The notes under the pieces were generated by a model. It worked only from the letters and a program-made list of their open reading frames with translations. It had not been told where the DNA came from and made no database searches. A program made the translations under genes and the position numbers. This document shows, piece by piece, positions 20,404-29,635 of a stretch of DNA of 32,420 nucleotides. This stretch comes from Rostrohypoxylon terebratum. Its lineage: Eukaryota > Ascomycota > Sordariomycetes > Xylariales > Hypoxylaceae. Within the stretch, counting starts at the first letter, position 1. Each line of letters starts with the position of its first letter. The stretch lies in NCBI GenBank assembly GCA_022497145.1, contig MU386050.1:1-32420 (forward strand), written 5' to 3'.

Positions 20404-22911
20404 TTAAAAGCTATATCCCAACCCGCGGTAAAAACTCTCCTCATCCCCATCCGCGCTCTCGACTCTGTTCTCGCGAGGCTCTTGCTGCTGTTGTGGCTGT
20501 GGCTCTGGCTGCGGCTGCGGCTGTGGCTCTTGCTGCTGTTGTGGCTCTGGCTCTTGCTGCTGCTGTGGCTGTGGCCGCCGACGACTGGGTCCATACTCCG
20601 AAATCCTAAGAAGATGCGCCTCGGCCTCTCCCAAGGCGTAATCCGTGGGGACATTGGACGTGATGAAGGGCGCGCGCACGTACTTCCAGACGTAGCGGGA
20701 CCCGCGTCTTCTGGGCAGGCAACTGAGATCGCCGATGGCTAGCTGCTCCGGCTCTGGGTTGCTGCAACTGGTCGTGGAGGGTGGTTGCGCGTCGCCGGTT
20801 TGAGGAGCGGGAGGGGAAGCGGGAGGGGAAGAGGGGGGAGAAGGAGGAGGGGGAGGAGCGAACGAGGTCGAGGGGGTAGACTCGTCGATGGGGGCTTGGG
20901 GGGGCGCGCGCGCGACTTGCCAGCTGTAGGGCGCGCCAGACCGCGTGCTGTGGTCAAGCCGCGCGTAGTCGTTCGACATGCGGCTGACCTTGGGCATGCA
21001 TGTGCGCTCGGGATGCGGACGGTAAGAGCCACGACGCGTGTATAGGGCGATCTTGCCGTATAAGTTGTTGTTGGGGAAGATGTGCTTGTCGTATTTCTGG
21101 ACGAGAGCACGGACACGAGGTGTGTCGGGGTCGACGCTACGTTTGCTAGATGGAGAGTTAGCTACGAGGAAGCAGAGCGCGGTGGATGGTAATGTGAAAG
21201 AATAGAAGGGAGACATACTGAGTCAAGCAAGTCAATCGCATAACGTTCAGGTCCCCCAGGTTCTCGGCCTTAGTTTCGGCATCCTCTTGCTCGGGCGTGG
21301 TGACCGGCTTCCAGAACATGGCCGCGGGTTCCGCAATGTCGGCCATGACCTCCTTCAAGCAAAAGCCCGGGTTGGGGGCGTAGACCAAGGTTCGGCCATC
21401 GATTTCGGCAAGGCCACCAGCACCATGTTCACCGACAATCTCGAACCCCTTACCTTGCAGCATCCGCTTGCAATCGGGGTGGTACTCGGGATCTTGTGCT
21501 AGCAGCCGTGGAGTGGCGCCGAAGCGTTTACGTAGAGCTTCTGCAATGAGCAGGGCTCCGAGGTGGTTGAAGACGCCCCTTGACAACATGAAAGACTCAA
21601 TTTTGGGTCTAAAAGAAATCGGGCCGAGGCCGATGCACACCATCTTGTCAATAGGAGGCAAGGGCACACGCATGAACATCGCGTATAGCTCGTGGGATAT
21701 GGGCAAGTTCTTCCATGACCTCTTATAGCAGTTCGTCCAGGTCCAGTGGTCGCTAGGGGATAGGTAGTCCTCGTTGTCATAGTCGACTACCTTGAGCGAC
21801 AAGGAGCTGTACAACATATTGTCAGGTGAAGAGGCGGGAGGACATGATAGGTCCTGGAAACCGTGGAATTCCACTCTGATCTTTTTGTCCTTTAAGCTGT
21901 TTATGCATGTTAGCAAATCGCATTTCGATTCCAGAACGATGAGGTAACATACTTTTTCTGATTTGGAAGGAACTCATCCTTTCCGGCGTAAGCATGGAAC
22001 TTGACATAGGGGACATCTCCCTTGATGTCGTTCTCAACACGGTAAAGATCCTCTTTAGTCCAGAGCTTTTCTCCGTTGTTGTACTTTTCCATGACCTCGC
22101 ACTGGCGATCGAGATCATCATCTGTCCACTGCTTGAATTTGCGCTCGTCGGCATTATCTTGGTCTGTGGATTTGGCTTTACCGGAATCCTTGCTTGCACT
22201 CCTGCGCTGAAATACGCCTTCAACGGGCTGGTTGACGAAATATGGCTCTGGCTCTGGCTCTGGCTTTCCGGTGAGGGCCTTCTTGGCTTTCTTGGCCTTT
22301 AATTTCTTGATTTTTTCGAGAATGTGGGTGTTAAACAGATCAGTCAACTCGTCATCGGAATCGAGGAGCATCGTCTTGAAAACTTCCAAGTCGGCTTTTT
22401 GTTGAGGAGTGACCGTAAATTTAGTCTTGGAAGTGGCGCTAGCGCTCTCGTCTGGACGGATGGTGCTCTGAGGATCCGAGCTGGCCGGGCTACTCGACTT
22501 GCCCTTCGAGCTCTGGCTTTGGGTAGTCGCCTGGTCTGAGTACTTAATTGTGCTAGATCCGGAAGAGGACTCTCCAGGGTTGATATCGAGATGAAGGTTG
22601 AGGTCACAGGTATCTGGAATACATTTACGGCTGCCAATCCCGCGCCCTCTAGCGCGGTCGTTGTTAACCCTAACTGCGTCTGCGCAACTCACAGTGTGAC
22701 CATTTTGGGTCTTTGTCTTTGTCTTTGTGAGTTGGAGATTGTCTTGGGATACATCAGATGAACTGCTTCGGACCCTAGAAGTACGATGTTGTGATTCGCT
22801 TGAGGTAGATTGGCTCTCGTCAAGCTTAGGCTCATGAAGACCAGGAGAGAGCATTTTTCTTACGCTCTTCATCTTCTCGCGGAAAGAATCCGCTTTGAGT
22901 CTGAGAGACAT
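20404..22911 (-). CDS. SRR1-domain protein with long disordered flanks
   Basis: Minus-strand exons 22911-21953, 21896-21219 and 21145-20404 join to 793 codons (792 aa). Introns of 56 and 73 nt both have GTATGT donors and GCTAAC branch sites. Residues 1-270 are Ser/Lys/Gln-rich and disordered, with a PEPEPEP run. WTKEDLYRVENDIKG (about 284-298) begins the region usual ahead of fungal SRR1 domains. The core at about 404-516 has KMVCIGLGPISF, HLGALLIAEALRKRFG, LLAQDPEYHPDCKRML, RTLVYAPNPGF and VMADIAEPAAMFW. Exon 3 continues it (VDPDTPRVRALVQKY) and then adds a Pro-rich and a Gln/Pro/Glu repeat tail. SRR1 of Arabidopsis and yeast Ber1 are linked to clock output and microtubule-related phenotypes; the biochemical activity is unknown. 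Reading these three open frames as one gene is supported by phase and by domain continuity. Confidence 0.85.
20478..20574 (-). repeat. CTG/CAG-rich coding repeat (Gln/Pro/Glu tract)
   Basis: On the coding (minus) strand, CAGCCA, GAGCCA and CAGCAG units encode the Q/P/E-rich tail near residues 737-769 of the SRR1-domain protein. A length-variable minisatellite of this kind is expected to differ between strains. Confidence 0.8.
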
Positions 22912-23660
22912 GACGGCAGATAGTAGTACACTGCGATCTGGACTTGGACTTTGGCAAATCTATGCTGTGTGCTGAGTAAGACTGGTAGAGAATAAGGGGC
23001 TGAAAATCTGTGCTGAAAACGATATCCAAAGGATGCACAGAAAACGTGATTCTCCAAGAAATCTCGCGAGAATTCGATAGATGTGCGAGGAATCCAAAGC
23101 AGTGTTGGGCCACATGGCCGCTCATTATATAGAGCGAGTTCCATCATGGGAGATTTTAGGTTAGTTTAGGTTGTAACGCTTCCTTCACGCTCATTGCCAC
23201 TGCTGCTTCCTAAAAGTTGGCCAAAGACCTCGTGTTGTTGAGTAAGATCGATAGACTTTTTATGTCTTTGACTTTGTCGTGCTTACTTAACGAACTCACG
23301 AGTGAGAACCGTCTGTGGGAGACTAAGCACCAACTTCTCAGTTGCCTATGGTTCTCGTTGAGGCTGTACTTGCCAGACTCACCGGCGGGAGCGTTTCCCA
23401 GTATCCGATAACGCTGCAGCTGCACTGGAAACCTCTGAATTACCTAATCAGGCATCATGGCTCCGTTAGTTCATCATCCCCCGATTTGGAAAAATATCGT
23501 AAGCTGGGAATAGATTACGGTCACTCTGAAAAGCTTGTATTCACGGATTAGTACCATCGTGGGCGGGCCGATCAGGGACACGGGTGTGGTCTCTGGGTCG
23601 TTACACAGCAGCTGAGTTTCAGCCGGGTGATAAGACGCTATTACCTGGCTGGCCTAGTAG

Positions 23661-23683
23661 CTGGCAGGCTGGCAGGCTGGCAG
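23661..23683. repeat. 8-bp tandem repeat CTGGCAGG
   Basis: Three adjacent units, the last incomplete, in otherwise unremarkable intergenic DNA. Confidence 0.8.
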
Positions 23684-24641
23684 TGTCTAGGACTCTAGGT
23701 ACCTATAGCCATGTGCTTCAAGGAACGATCGTGGCTTCGGGAAGGCAAAGATGAGCGAGGATAGGCGACTTCTTTCTTCCTAAACCCATTTATTTAATTT
23801 GCCATGGCATAATAATTCGCTCCTTCTCCAGTCGATAGGTAGGGACCCTGAAAGTTCCATGCCCATGTCTACATTATTGACATGTATTTGTCATGATCGC
23901 CAAGAAGGATGTCCGACTTCTGAAGGCTGTACGTACAATGGTACATAGCAGCTATTGCCGAAAAAGCGCCGTCACAACTGCAGGAGTTTAACAGTAATAC
24001 CGAAATCTAAGTTTGTCTGCTTTCTGATAGCTCAGCATTGACACATGCTAGGTGCCATGTGTCATCGCTATAAGCGCGAATTTTGTGAGTACCTTGGTGA
24101 GTGGTCCCTTATTAAGAGAAGCCATACATACGTAGGCACAGATTCGAGGGTCTGGTCCACTTCTTCGATATTTACATATATAGTCAGATAGTCGCTTGAT
24201 AATCGCTTGTTGCTGATTGAGAGGTTTGTCATAACGTGCATAACGTTTAACATCTAGGTAAGTAGGGTGGACATTCGTATATGGATTTTTTCACATATTT
24301 CCCGCTTTGACAGATCATGTGGTGTGACGTATTCAGAACACTCGGCCTCTCGAGTTATGGTGAGAAATTGGAAATAATTGGAGTTTAAATTGAAAATTCT
24401 AAGTTGAGGGAGGAAAAAAGAAAAGACCGAGGCTCATCGACAGGGGATGAGAAGGGACAGGAAAGAAAGTAGTGACAGGGGCGATGACGAAGGACTTGAA
24501 ACAGGAAAGGCTTCCGACTCGGTTTACGGCATTTGTGACACAAATTCCGATAAATAAATGTACATCATTAAGTTTACTCTTGTACGGAGGTGCTTGTGAC
24601 TGATATATTTGTCAAACCGACAGAGTTAAAGGGTAGTGGCA

Positions 24642-24661
24642 GGGTCAGGGCAGGGTCAGGG
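24642..24661 (+). repeat. G-quadruplex-type GGG array
   Basis: Four GGG runs with loops of 3, 2 and 3 nt, inside an 11-bp tandem repeat (24637-24669) and followed by a GGGGGG run at 24671-24676. This meets the classical four-run quadruplex pattern on the plus strand, about 555 bp upstream of the Asp-box gene start. Confidence 0.7.
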
Positions 24662-24730
24662 CAGGTCCAGGGGGGCATTCATCCGTCTTTACCATTTTAA
24701 ACTCCCTGGTTCGAACTGTTATGAAATCAT

Positions 24731-24770
24731 TATTATGAAATATAATGAAATATAATGAAATATTACGAAA
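24731..24770. repeat. four-copy 10-bp A+T repeat
   Basis: Units TATTATGAAA, TATAATGAAA, TATAATGAAA and TATTACGAAA in a row. The period is close to one helical turn, so A-tract bending is possible but untested. Confidence 0.8.
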
Positions 24771-25216
24771 AAAGACATAACTATGCACTCCTCGTGCGAC
24801 AATTGTTGAATAGAAAGCAGATCTTTCCAATCTTGAGAATTTCCTGCAACGACGATCACCCAACTTCATAACTTCAATGACCACAACGGTCGGCATCGCG
24901 GGAAAGAGAAGGAGACACATTAAGGTATATATGGATGATATCCAACCTTTCCCTACGTTCCATACTAATAATATGTGGAGCAAGTTTCCAAGGTTACGTC
25001 CCAGTTGCGTGCAAGTTGTGTTACGTGTACGGACGAAGTACTAAAGTACAATTGAAATTTCATAACAAGGCTCCGAAACATAAATTCGCCGACGACACTT
25101 CGTCAAGAAACAAACAGAAAAAAAAAAAAAACACAAGAACCTCAGTAGGTATTCAATTAGATGTGTTCTCCGAGTCAACCTCGACTTCTCCTCCCTCGAT
25201 TCCCGCCAGAATCTAA

Positions 25217-26452
25217 ATGGCCGGGAGGCTCACCCAGAAGATACTAGGCCACATCGGTCACCTGGGGCCCCTGCTAACCGGCGATCCCATGGCCCAACAA
25301 CCCGTCGTCGTCGTGGCGCCCGCCCGCTGGCAGGTCGACGTCAACGAGACCTCTCTGCACCCCATCCCCGGCACCTACCCGCGCCTGACCCGGCTGTCCG
25401 ACAGCAGCCTGCTCTGCGTGACGACCGGGTTCCAGGGCCCCGGCGGCCGCGAACACGTGCTGCAGGTGTCGCGCAGCGTCGACGGCGGGAACACGTTCGT
25501 GCCGCACGGCGAGATCGCGCGCGGCACGGGGGACATCGATAACGCGTTCCTGATCGAGGTGCCACCGCCGTTCCCCGCACACCCGCACCCGCAACCGCAC
25601 CCGCACCCGCACCCGCGGAACGGGTCCGTGGTGCTCGCCGCCTTCCGCAACCACGACCGCGACCACGCGAACGGCAACCGGCCCACCTACTTCCGCATCA
25701 CGGTGTGCCGCAGCGAGGACGGCGGGCGCTCCTGGAAGTTCAGCGCGCAGGCCGCCGAGCACAGCGCCAACTCGAGCAACGGGCTGGGGCTGTGGGAGCC
25801 GTATATGCGGCTCGGGGGGCCGGATGGCAGGGAGGTGCAGATGACGTATTCGCAAGAGCTCGCGTTTAATAACCAGGAGACGTTTCGCGTGGACTCGCGC
25901 GATGGAGGGAGGACGTGGTCGAGGCCGCGGTGTCTGAGGTGCCATAGCCCGCATGTGAATTTGCGCGATGGTATGCAGAGCATCGTTAGCGTGCGCGATG
26001 TTTCGGGGTTGACGACGGAGGGCCACCAGTTTTTCGGCGAGGCACAGGTTGTCGTGTTCGAGACCACGCGGCGCGGGACGTTCTACAGCGTCGAGTACGC
26101 GGTTTCGTATGACCAGGGCCTCACGTGGGGGTCGCGCGGCGTCGTGTACCAACCCAGGCCCGGGCGCAACGCGGGCGCGCCGCAGATCGAGAAGTACGGG
26201 AAGACGGGGCTGGCGGTTATATTCATGACGGACGAGGAGAACGAGGCGGAGCCCACGTGGCCCGGCAAGGCGGCGATCAAGGTCGTGTTCGCGACCGGGT
26301 TGAATCGAGGCAGGATATTCTGGAGTCAGCCTACATTAATCCACCGCGCATCGTCGTTTTGGCCTAGTCTCTTTCGCTTGGGGGAGAACGAGCTCATGGC
26401 CGTGTTTGAGACCGGCGGGAAGTCAATTGGGAAACGTTTGATTTATGGGTAG
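25217..26452 (+). CDS. Asp-box (BNR) beta-propeller protein, sialidase/GH93-like
   Basis: An intronless 411-aa frame with an in-frame TAA immediately before the ATG. Four Asp-boxes (S-x-D-x-G-x-T/S-W/F) are visible: SVDGGNTF (87-94), SEDGGRSW (166-173), SRDGGRTW (227-234) and SYDQGLTW (297-304). These mark the blades of a six-bladed propeller. YPRLTRLSDSSLL (54-66), GDIDNAFLIEV, FRNHDRD, GLWEPYMRLG, FETTRRGTF and AGAPQIEKYGKTGLAVIFMTDE fit the fungal BNR proteins related to GH93 exo-arabinanases and non-viral sialidases, which cleave terminal sugars. Substrate cannot be read from sequence. Residues 116-134 are a His/Pro repeat insert. Unlike secreted relatives it shows no clear signal peptide; Met25 is an alternative start. 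Base composition is strikingly G+C-rich: one 60-bp line (25321-25380) has 42 G+C, against 22 at 25021-25080. Confidence 0.85.
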   Translation: MAGRLTQKILGHIGHLGPLLTGDPMAQQPVVVVAPARWQVDVNETSLHPIPGTYPRLTRLSDSSLLCVTTGFQGPGGREHVLQVSRSVDGGNTFVPHGEIARGTGDIDNAFLIEVPPPFPAHPHPQPHPHPHPRNGSVVLAAFRNHDRDHANGNRPTYFRITVCRSEDGGRSWKFSAQAAEHSANSSNGLGLWEPYMRLGGPDGREVQMTYSQELAFNNQETFRVDSRDGGRTWSRPRCLRCHSPHVNLRDGMQSIVSVRDVSGLTTEGHQFFGEAQVVVFETTRRGTFYSVEYAVSYDQGLTWGSRGVVYQPRPGRNAGAPQIEKYGKTGLAVIFMTDEENEAEPTWPGKAAIKVVFATGLNRGRIFWSQPTLIHRASSFWPSLFRLGENELMAVFETGGKSIGKRLIYG

Positions 26453-27676
26453 CCGTCATTTTGTAGATAGATTTGGGCTATGGCGCATTGGATTAGAATA
26501 CATACTGGGAATCAACGCAAGACTCATCACATCAGTGTGTATTTTGTTTTTTAAAAAAAACCTACAGGAGTTGCTCTTTCACGAAAGAAATGTTCCAATT
26601 GTTATTAACGACGAGAGAAGTGGGAAGAAGAGGATAACAGCAAAAACAATATTCCAGGGAAGCATTGTTTCGAACCCTCGAACTCAGGCATGTGTACATC
26701 AAGTAGGCTGCTCTGTTACTACTTGTATACACCCAACTGAGCCATTTGTCCATTTCAATGAGTCCCTGGAATATTGCTGGGAGGGGAACTGCTGTTTGGC
26801 TATATAACCTTGCTGGTGACTTATTCATACAGGGTAGGATGGTAAGCGACGACCTCACCCAGGGCTTGTTAGGCGTTGATGACTATCACGATGCGTGCAC
26901 GCCCTTTCCATATTCTTTGAAGGCCAGTTTGGATTGGAACTGTTTTTGCGACATTCATTTAGTATGTAGCCACGCTCGGAATTACCACGAATAGAGTACC
27001 AGGAATTATCCATGTTAATTAGATTCCATCATCTCTTGATCGCATCATGCCGGATCTCAGCTTTGGGCCTTCAGGAGATATCAACATTGTTAGATTCCAG
27101 TGCCAATCTTACCGGGCTTCGTATCTTACTCGTCTGTGACGCTCATCACAGCTCAAGGGCCATCACAATACGGACCAAAGGAACCTGTTCGTCACCGCAC
27201 GGAACGCCATCTCTCCTAAGAGGTTCAGGGATGTGGTATTCGGCGTATCTGGCCGCCGATGGCCCTCTACGATATGTCCTTGAGAGTCGTGACGACGAGC
27301 CTAATCCCATGGCACCCATAGCCAGTATCTACATTCCCAACACCAGGCCAAGGATCTTTATGTCCTGCGGGCAGGCCTCTTACCTTGTTGATCTTTTCAA
27401 TATGGAAGTATGTGGGATCGGAAACCTTATTGCAGGAACGCGACGTGATGATATTCGCATAGATATGTATGGAGTGGTGGCCTAATTGCTCGTATTGTGT
27501 CTGGTTTTGGATGGCACGCTCCTGCGTGGTATGGCCCCATCCGATCAATGTTTAACTACTCGGTTGGTGGAAGAGGTAGGGAAATTATAGTGTGTGAAAT
27601 AGGGTATCAAATATATAAGGTACGTAATAGGGAGGTGTTTTTCATAGCTTTTTTTCCTTAGTGATATTATTGCTGT
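26453..27676. other. convergent intergenic region with hairpin element
   Basis: This lies between the stops of two convergent genes. It contains the 130-bp hairpin listed separately. A plus-strand frame from ATG 27012 to 27485 (157 codons) is open but matches no family I know, and overlapping frames on both strands look equally open, so I do not call it a gene. The 3' end of the RMND1-like gene lies at the right. Confidence 0.5.
26647..26776. ncRNA. 130-bp concentric hairpin with tRNA-like A and B boxes
   Basis: Outer arms are a perfect 14-bp inverted repeat: 26647-26660 (CAATATTCCAGGGA) with 26763-26776. Inside come CATTG/CAATG (26663-26667 with 26756-26760), CTCAG/CTGAG (26683-26687 with 26737-26741), GTGTA/TACAC (26692-26696 with 26728-26732) and CAAGTAG/CTACTTG (26700-26706 with 26719-26725) around a 12-nt loop. 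The unpaired gaps on the two sides are nearly equal (2/2, 15/14, 4/4, 3/2), so one long imperfect stem of 36 bp forms. On the minus strand TGGCTCAGTTGG (26744-26733) resembles a tRNA A-box and GGTTCGAAAC (26676-26667) a B-box, but no tRNA cloverleaf closes. It could be a small-RNA precursor, a tRNA-derived relic or a fold-back mobile element. The structure is seen; transcription is inferred. Confidence 0.5.
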
Positions 27677-28966
27677 CTATTCTGCCTTCGCCTCGACTAC
27701 TTCTTCGTGGTACACCCTTCTCAGCTCAAACATGACCTCGATAGTGATGAGGAAAATGATGATCCACTCTAAGCGATGGCCAACCTTTTCGCTGACCATC
27801 TCTCTCAACACGCTCACGTTCTCAAACCCGTAGTCGATCTTCTTGTTCAAAATGCTTATACGCTGCCGTATGTCTAGAACTGTACTTATCTGATTGTAGT
27901 AGTTCTCGAGGTTGGACTCCGAGTCCCAGAACATATCCGGGAGCTGGTCCGTGATATCCGAGTAGTGGTTCAGCTGCGACCGTAGGCTCAGGAGTTGACC
28001 CGTCATCTTCAAGACGGCGCGCCGTCTAAGTTTATGCTCTAAACCCCCTTCGATAAAATTCAAGCTGTTCTTAGAATATTCAAAGTGCTCGATAGCCTGG
28101 TTTTCCAGAACTGCCAATTTCGGGCTGCGGGCCAATCCGCTGGAGAAGGCGATCTTGGCGAGGGTCGTGTCTAATCTGTCGTTCTCAAACTCCTGCGCTC
28201 GCGTGCCTAGGACAACGACCTCGCCTTTCATATAGCTAGTGTCACGTGTCTCATCTGGTATAAATTCTAGCTCTTCCATCTCGGCACGATGGAGGTGAGG
28301 AAGCTCGGCGGCTCGGATCAGCTGCTTGGTAGCAAGGGTCTTGAAGGCGTCGGCTGGCACTGACCATGCTACGATGGTTCCGGAGGGGAAGACGAAAATA
28401 TCCCCATTATTGATACCCCTGGCATGCACAACACCTGAGGGGTCAAATTCGGTACCATCGGGATCTAATTCAAATGCATGGAAGCGTAGGATGTCTTGCA
28501 CGGCATCCATATCGAAAGATTGAGCAACGCATATGGAATTAATAATGCGACGATAATCTGTCTCGGGGCTTGTATGGTCTTTGGTGCGATCTTTTCCTAT
28601 GTCTTTAGCGACTCTGGTTGGTTTTGTCGTGAGTCCCAAACGCAGTGTCTTGGCAGCAGAAGCTCGAGCGGGTTTGCGCTTAACGGCGGCACTCAGAGAT
28701 TTATTCTGTTGTTGCGCATCTGGCTGGGTGATAGCATCTTCTGAAGCTTCTGAAGCTTCTGAAGGTGAAGGGGTCGATCCGTCGTTCCGGTCATTGTTGG
28801 ACAACAATTGGTTGGAAGTGAAGAAATCACGCTTGCGTGGGAAAGAGGCGAGAGTGGTCTGGTGAAAAGATCGCTGCGGTCTTGGAGCAGGTCTAGAAGC
28901 TCTAGAAGCTATGGTATGCAATCCTCTGAGCGTGGGAGCTACTGCTTTATGTAATGAGGGTCGCAT
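27677..28966 (-). CDS. RMND1/DUF155-family mitochondrial inner-membrane protein
   Basis: A single-exon 429-aa frame from ATG 28966. Residues 1-48 are rich in Arg, Ser and Ala with almost no acidic residues, a mitochondrial presequence. Residues 50-135 are a Ser/Lys-rich linker with an SEASEASE repeat. The DUF155 (RMND1/Rmd1) domain covers about 145-385, including ICVAQSFDMDAVQDILRF, NNGDIFVFPSGTIVAWSV, AEMEELEFIPDE, IAFSSGLARSPKLAVLE and HYSDITDQLPDMFWD. A C-terminal hydrophobic segment WIIIFLITIEVMFEL (401-415) anchors it. Human RMND1 and its yeast mitochondrial counterpart anchor or support mitochondrial ribosomes at the inner membrane, and a similar role is inferred here. The gene diverges from the PPR-like gene at 29636, which may also serve mitochondrial gene expression. 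Family assignment is firm; precise function is by analogy. Confidence 0.92.
   Translation of the reverse strand: MRPSLHKAVAPTLRGLHTIASRASRPAPRPQRSFHQTTLASFPRKRDFFTSNQLLSNNDRNDGSTPSPSEASEASEDAITQPDAQQQNKSLSAAVKRKPARASAAKTLRLGLTTKPTRVAKDIGKDRTKDHTSPETDYRRIINSICVAQSFDMDAVQDILRFHAFELDPDGTEFDPSGVVHARGINNGDIFVFPSGTIVAWSVPADAFKTLATKQLIRAAELPHLHRAEMEELEFIPDETRDTSYMKGEVVVLGTRAQEFENDRLDTTLAKIAFSSGLARSPKLAVLENQAIEHFEYSKNSLNFIEGGLEHKLRRRAVLKMTGQLLSLRSQLNHYSDITDQLPDMFWDSESNLENYYNQISTVLDIRQRISILNKKIDYGFENVSVLREMVSEKVGHRLEWIIIFLITIEVMFELRRVYHEEVVEAKAE
28739..28765 (-). repeat. three-copy 9-bp coding repeat (SEASEASE)
   Basis: TTCTGAAGC-type units on the plus strand encode Ser-Glu-Ala repeats in the linker of the RMND1-like protein. 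In-frame length changes would be tolerated. Confidence 0.8.
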
Positions 28967-29635
28967 GGTGACGTTGATTGAGCCATCTGAGTGCGATATG
29001 CTGATCGCAAACTTATCTGAGTTCCAAGTTTGTTCTTGTCTGAGAGATCTGAGAGCTATGTACTAGGTATTATAATGAGAGAGGGAAAGTTTGTGATAAA
29101 ATCAGAATCAGAATCTTGAAGCCCATTGGAATTAATTGGTTCTTAGTTTGGTGCTAGTTTGGTTTTGGTGGGGGTGGGGGTACGTACCGAGATTAATCTG
29201 TGCCTGGCCCGGCCCCATCCAAAAAATCCTTATCGATAGAGTTTTTTGTACGATGATAAGATAAGATAAGAATATCCACAGTGACGTTCCAATTCCGAGG
29301 CGCAAATTGCGCTAACGAATTCTCCAGTATGAATTGAATTTTATGTACTTCGTATTAATGTTCAACTTTCTCATCATCAACAAGTTTGAATTTTGAACGA
29401 TGCCCATCTTACCACAATCATAACATCATAACAACACTCGCCCGCATGATATCCGACTTGATATGAGACATGGGATATCATATACTAGCTATGTCAAACT
29501 ATTTGTTGTTATACATGCATAGCTGGAGGCAACAAACTTGAAGGCGAAAAGCTCTAGAACTGACGAGTCGCCAACCTATCTCTCTCATATATGGCCATAT
29601 TTCTATCCATATCCATATCCCTAGGTTAGAGCATT
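28967..29635. promoter_or_regulatory. shared divergent promoter region with GATAAG array
   Basis: 669 bp separate the start codons of two divergent genes whose products both look mitochondrial. Near the centre, three overlapping GATAAG motifs run at 29255-29270, and a TATCGATA palindrome (29231-29238) adds one GATA on each strand. GATA factors such as AreA/NIT2 bind such sites in ascomycetes. Pure-G/T stretches lie at about 29164-29180. No gene is present. Confidence 0.5.

Larger units (their letters stand above)
22912..25216. other. 2.3-kb divergent intergenic region
   Basis: This holds the promoters of the SRR1-domain gene (left) and the Asp-box gene (right). I see no gene: the frames present are short and start mostly at non-ATG codons. 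Tandem units occur at 23661-23683 (CTGGCAGG, three copies), 24637-24669 (GGGCAGGGTCA type, three copies) and 24731-24770 (10 bp, four copies). A poly-A run is at about 25119-25131. Confidence 0.55.

Noticed and set aside
21146..21218. Separate start for the last exon of the SRR1 gene as its own gene
   Set aside because: The segment has a clean GTATGT donor, GCTAAC branch and TAG acceptor, and splicing joins the SRR1 domain in frame, so it is an intron.
25274..26152. 292-codon minus-strand frame opposite the Asp-box gene
   Set aside because: It is open only because the G+C-rich sense codons contain few reverse-complement stops; composition is Arg/Ala/Val-rich and no domain is visible.
27012..27485. 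157-codon plus-strand frame from an ATG
   Set aside because: No family resemblance, no clear neighbour or splice support, and overlapping frames on both strands are similarly open.
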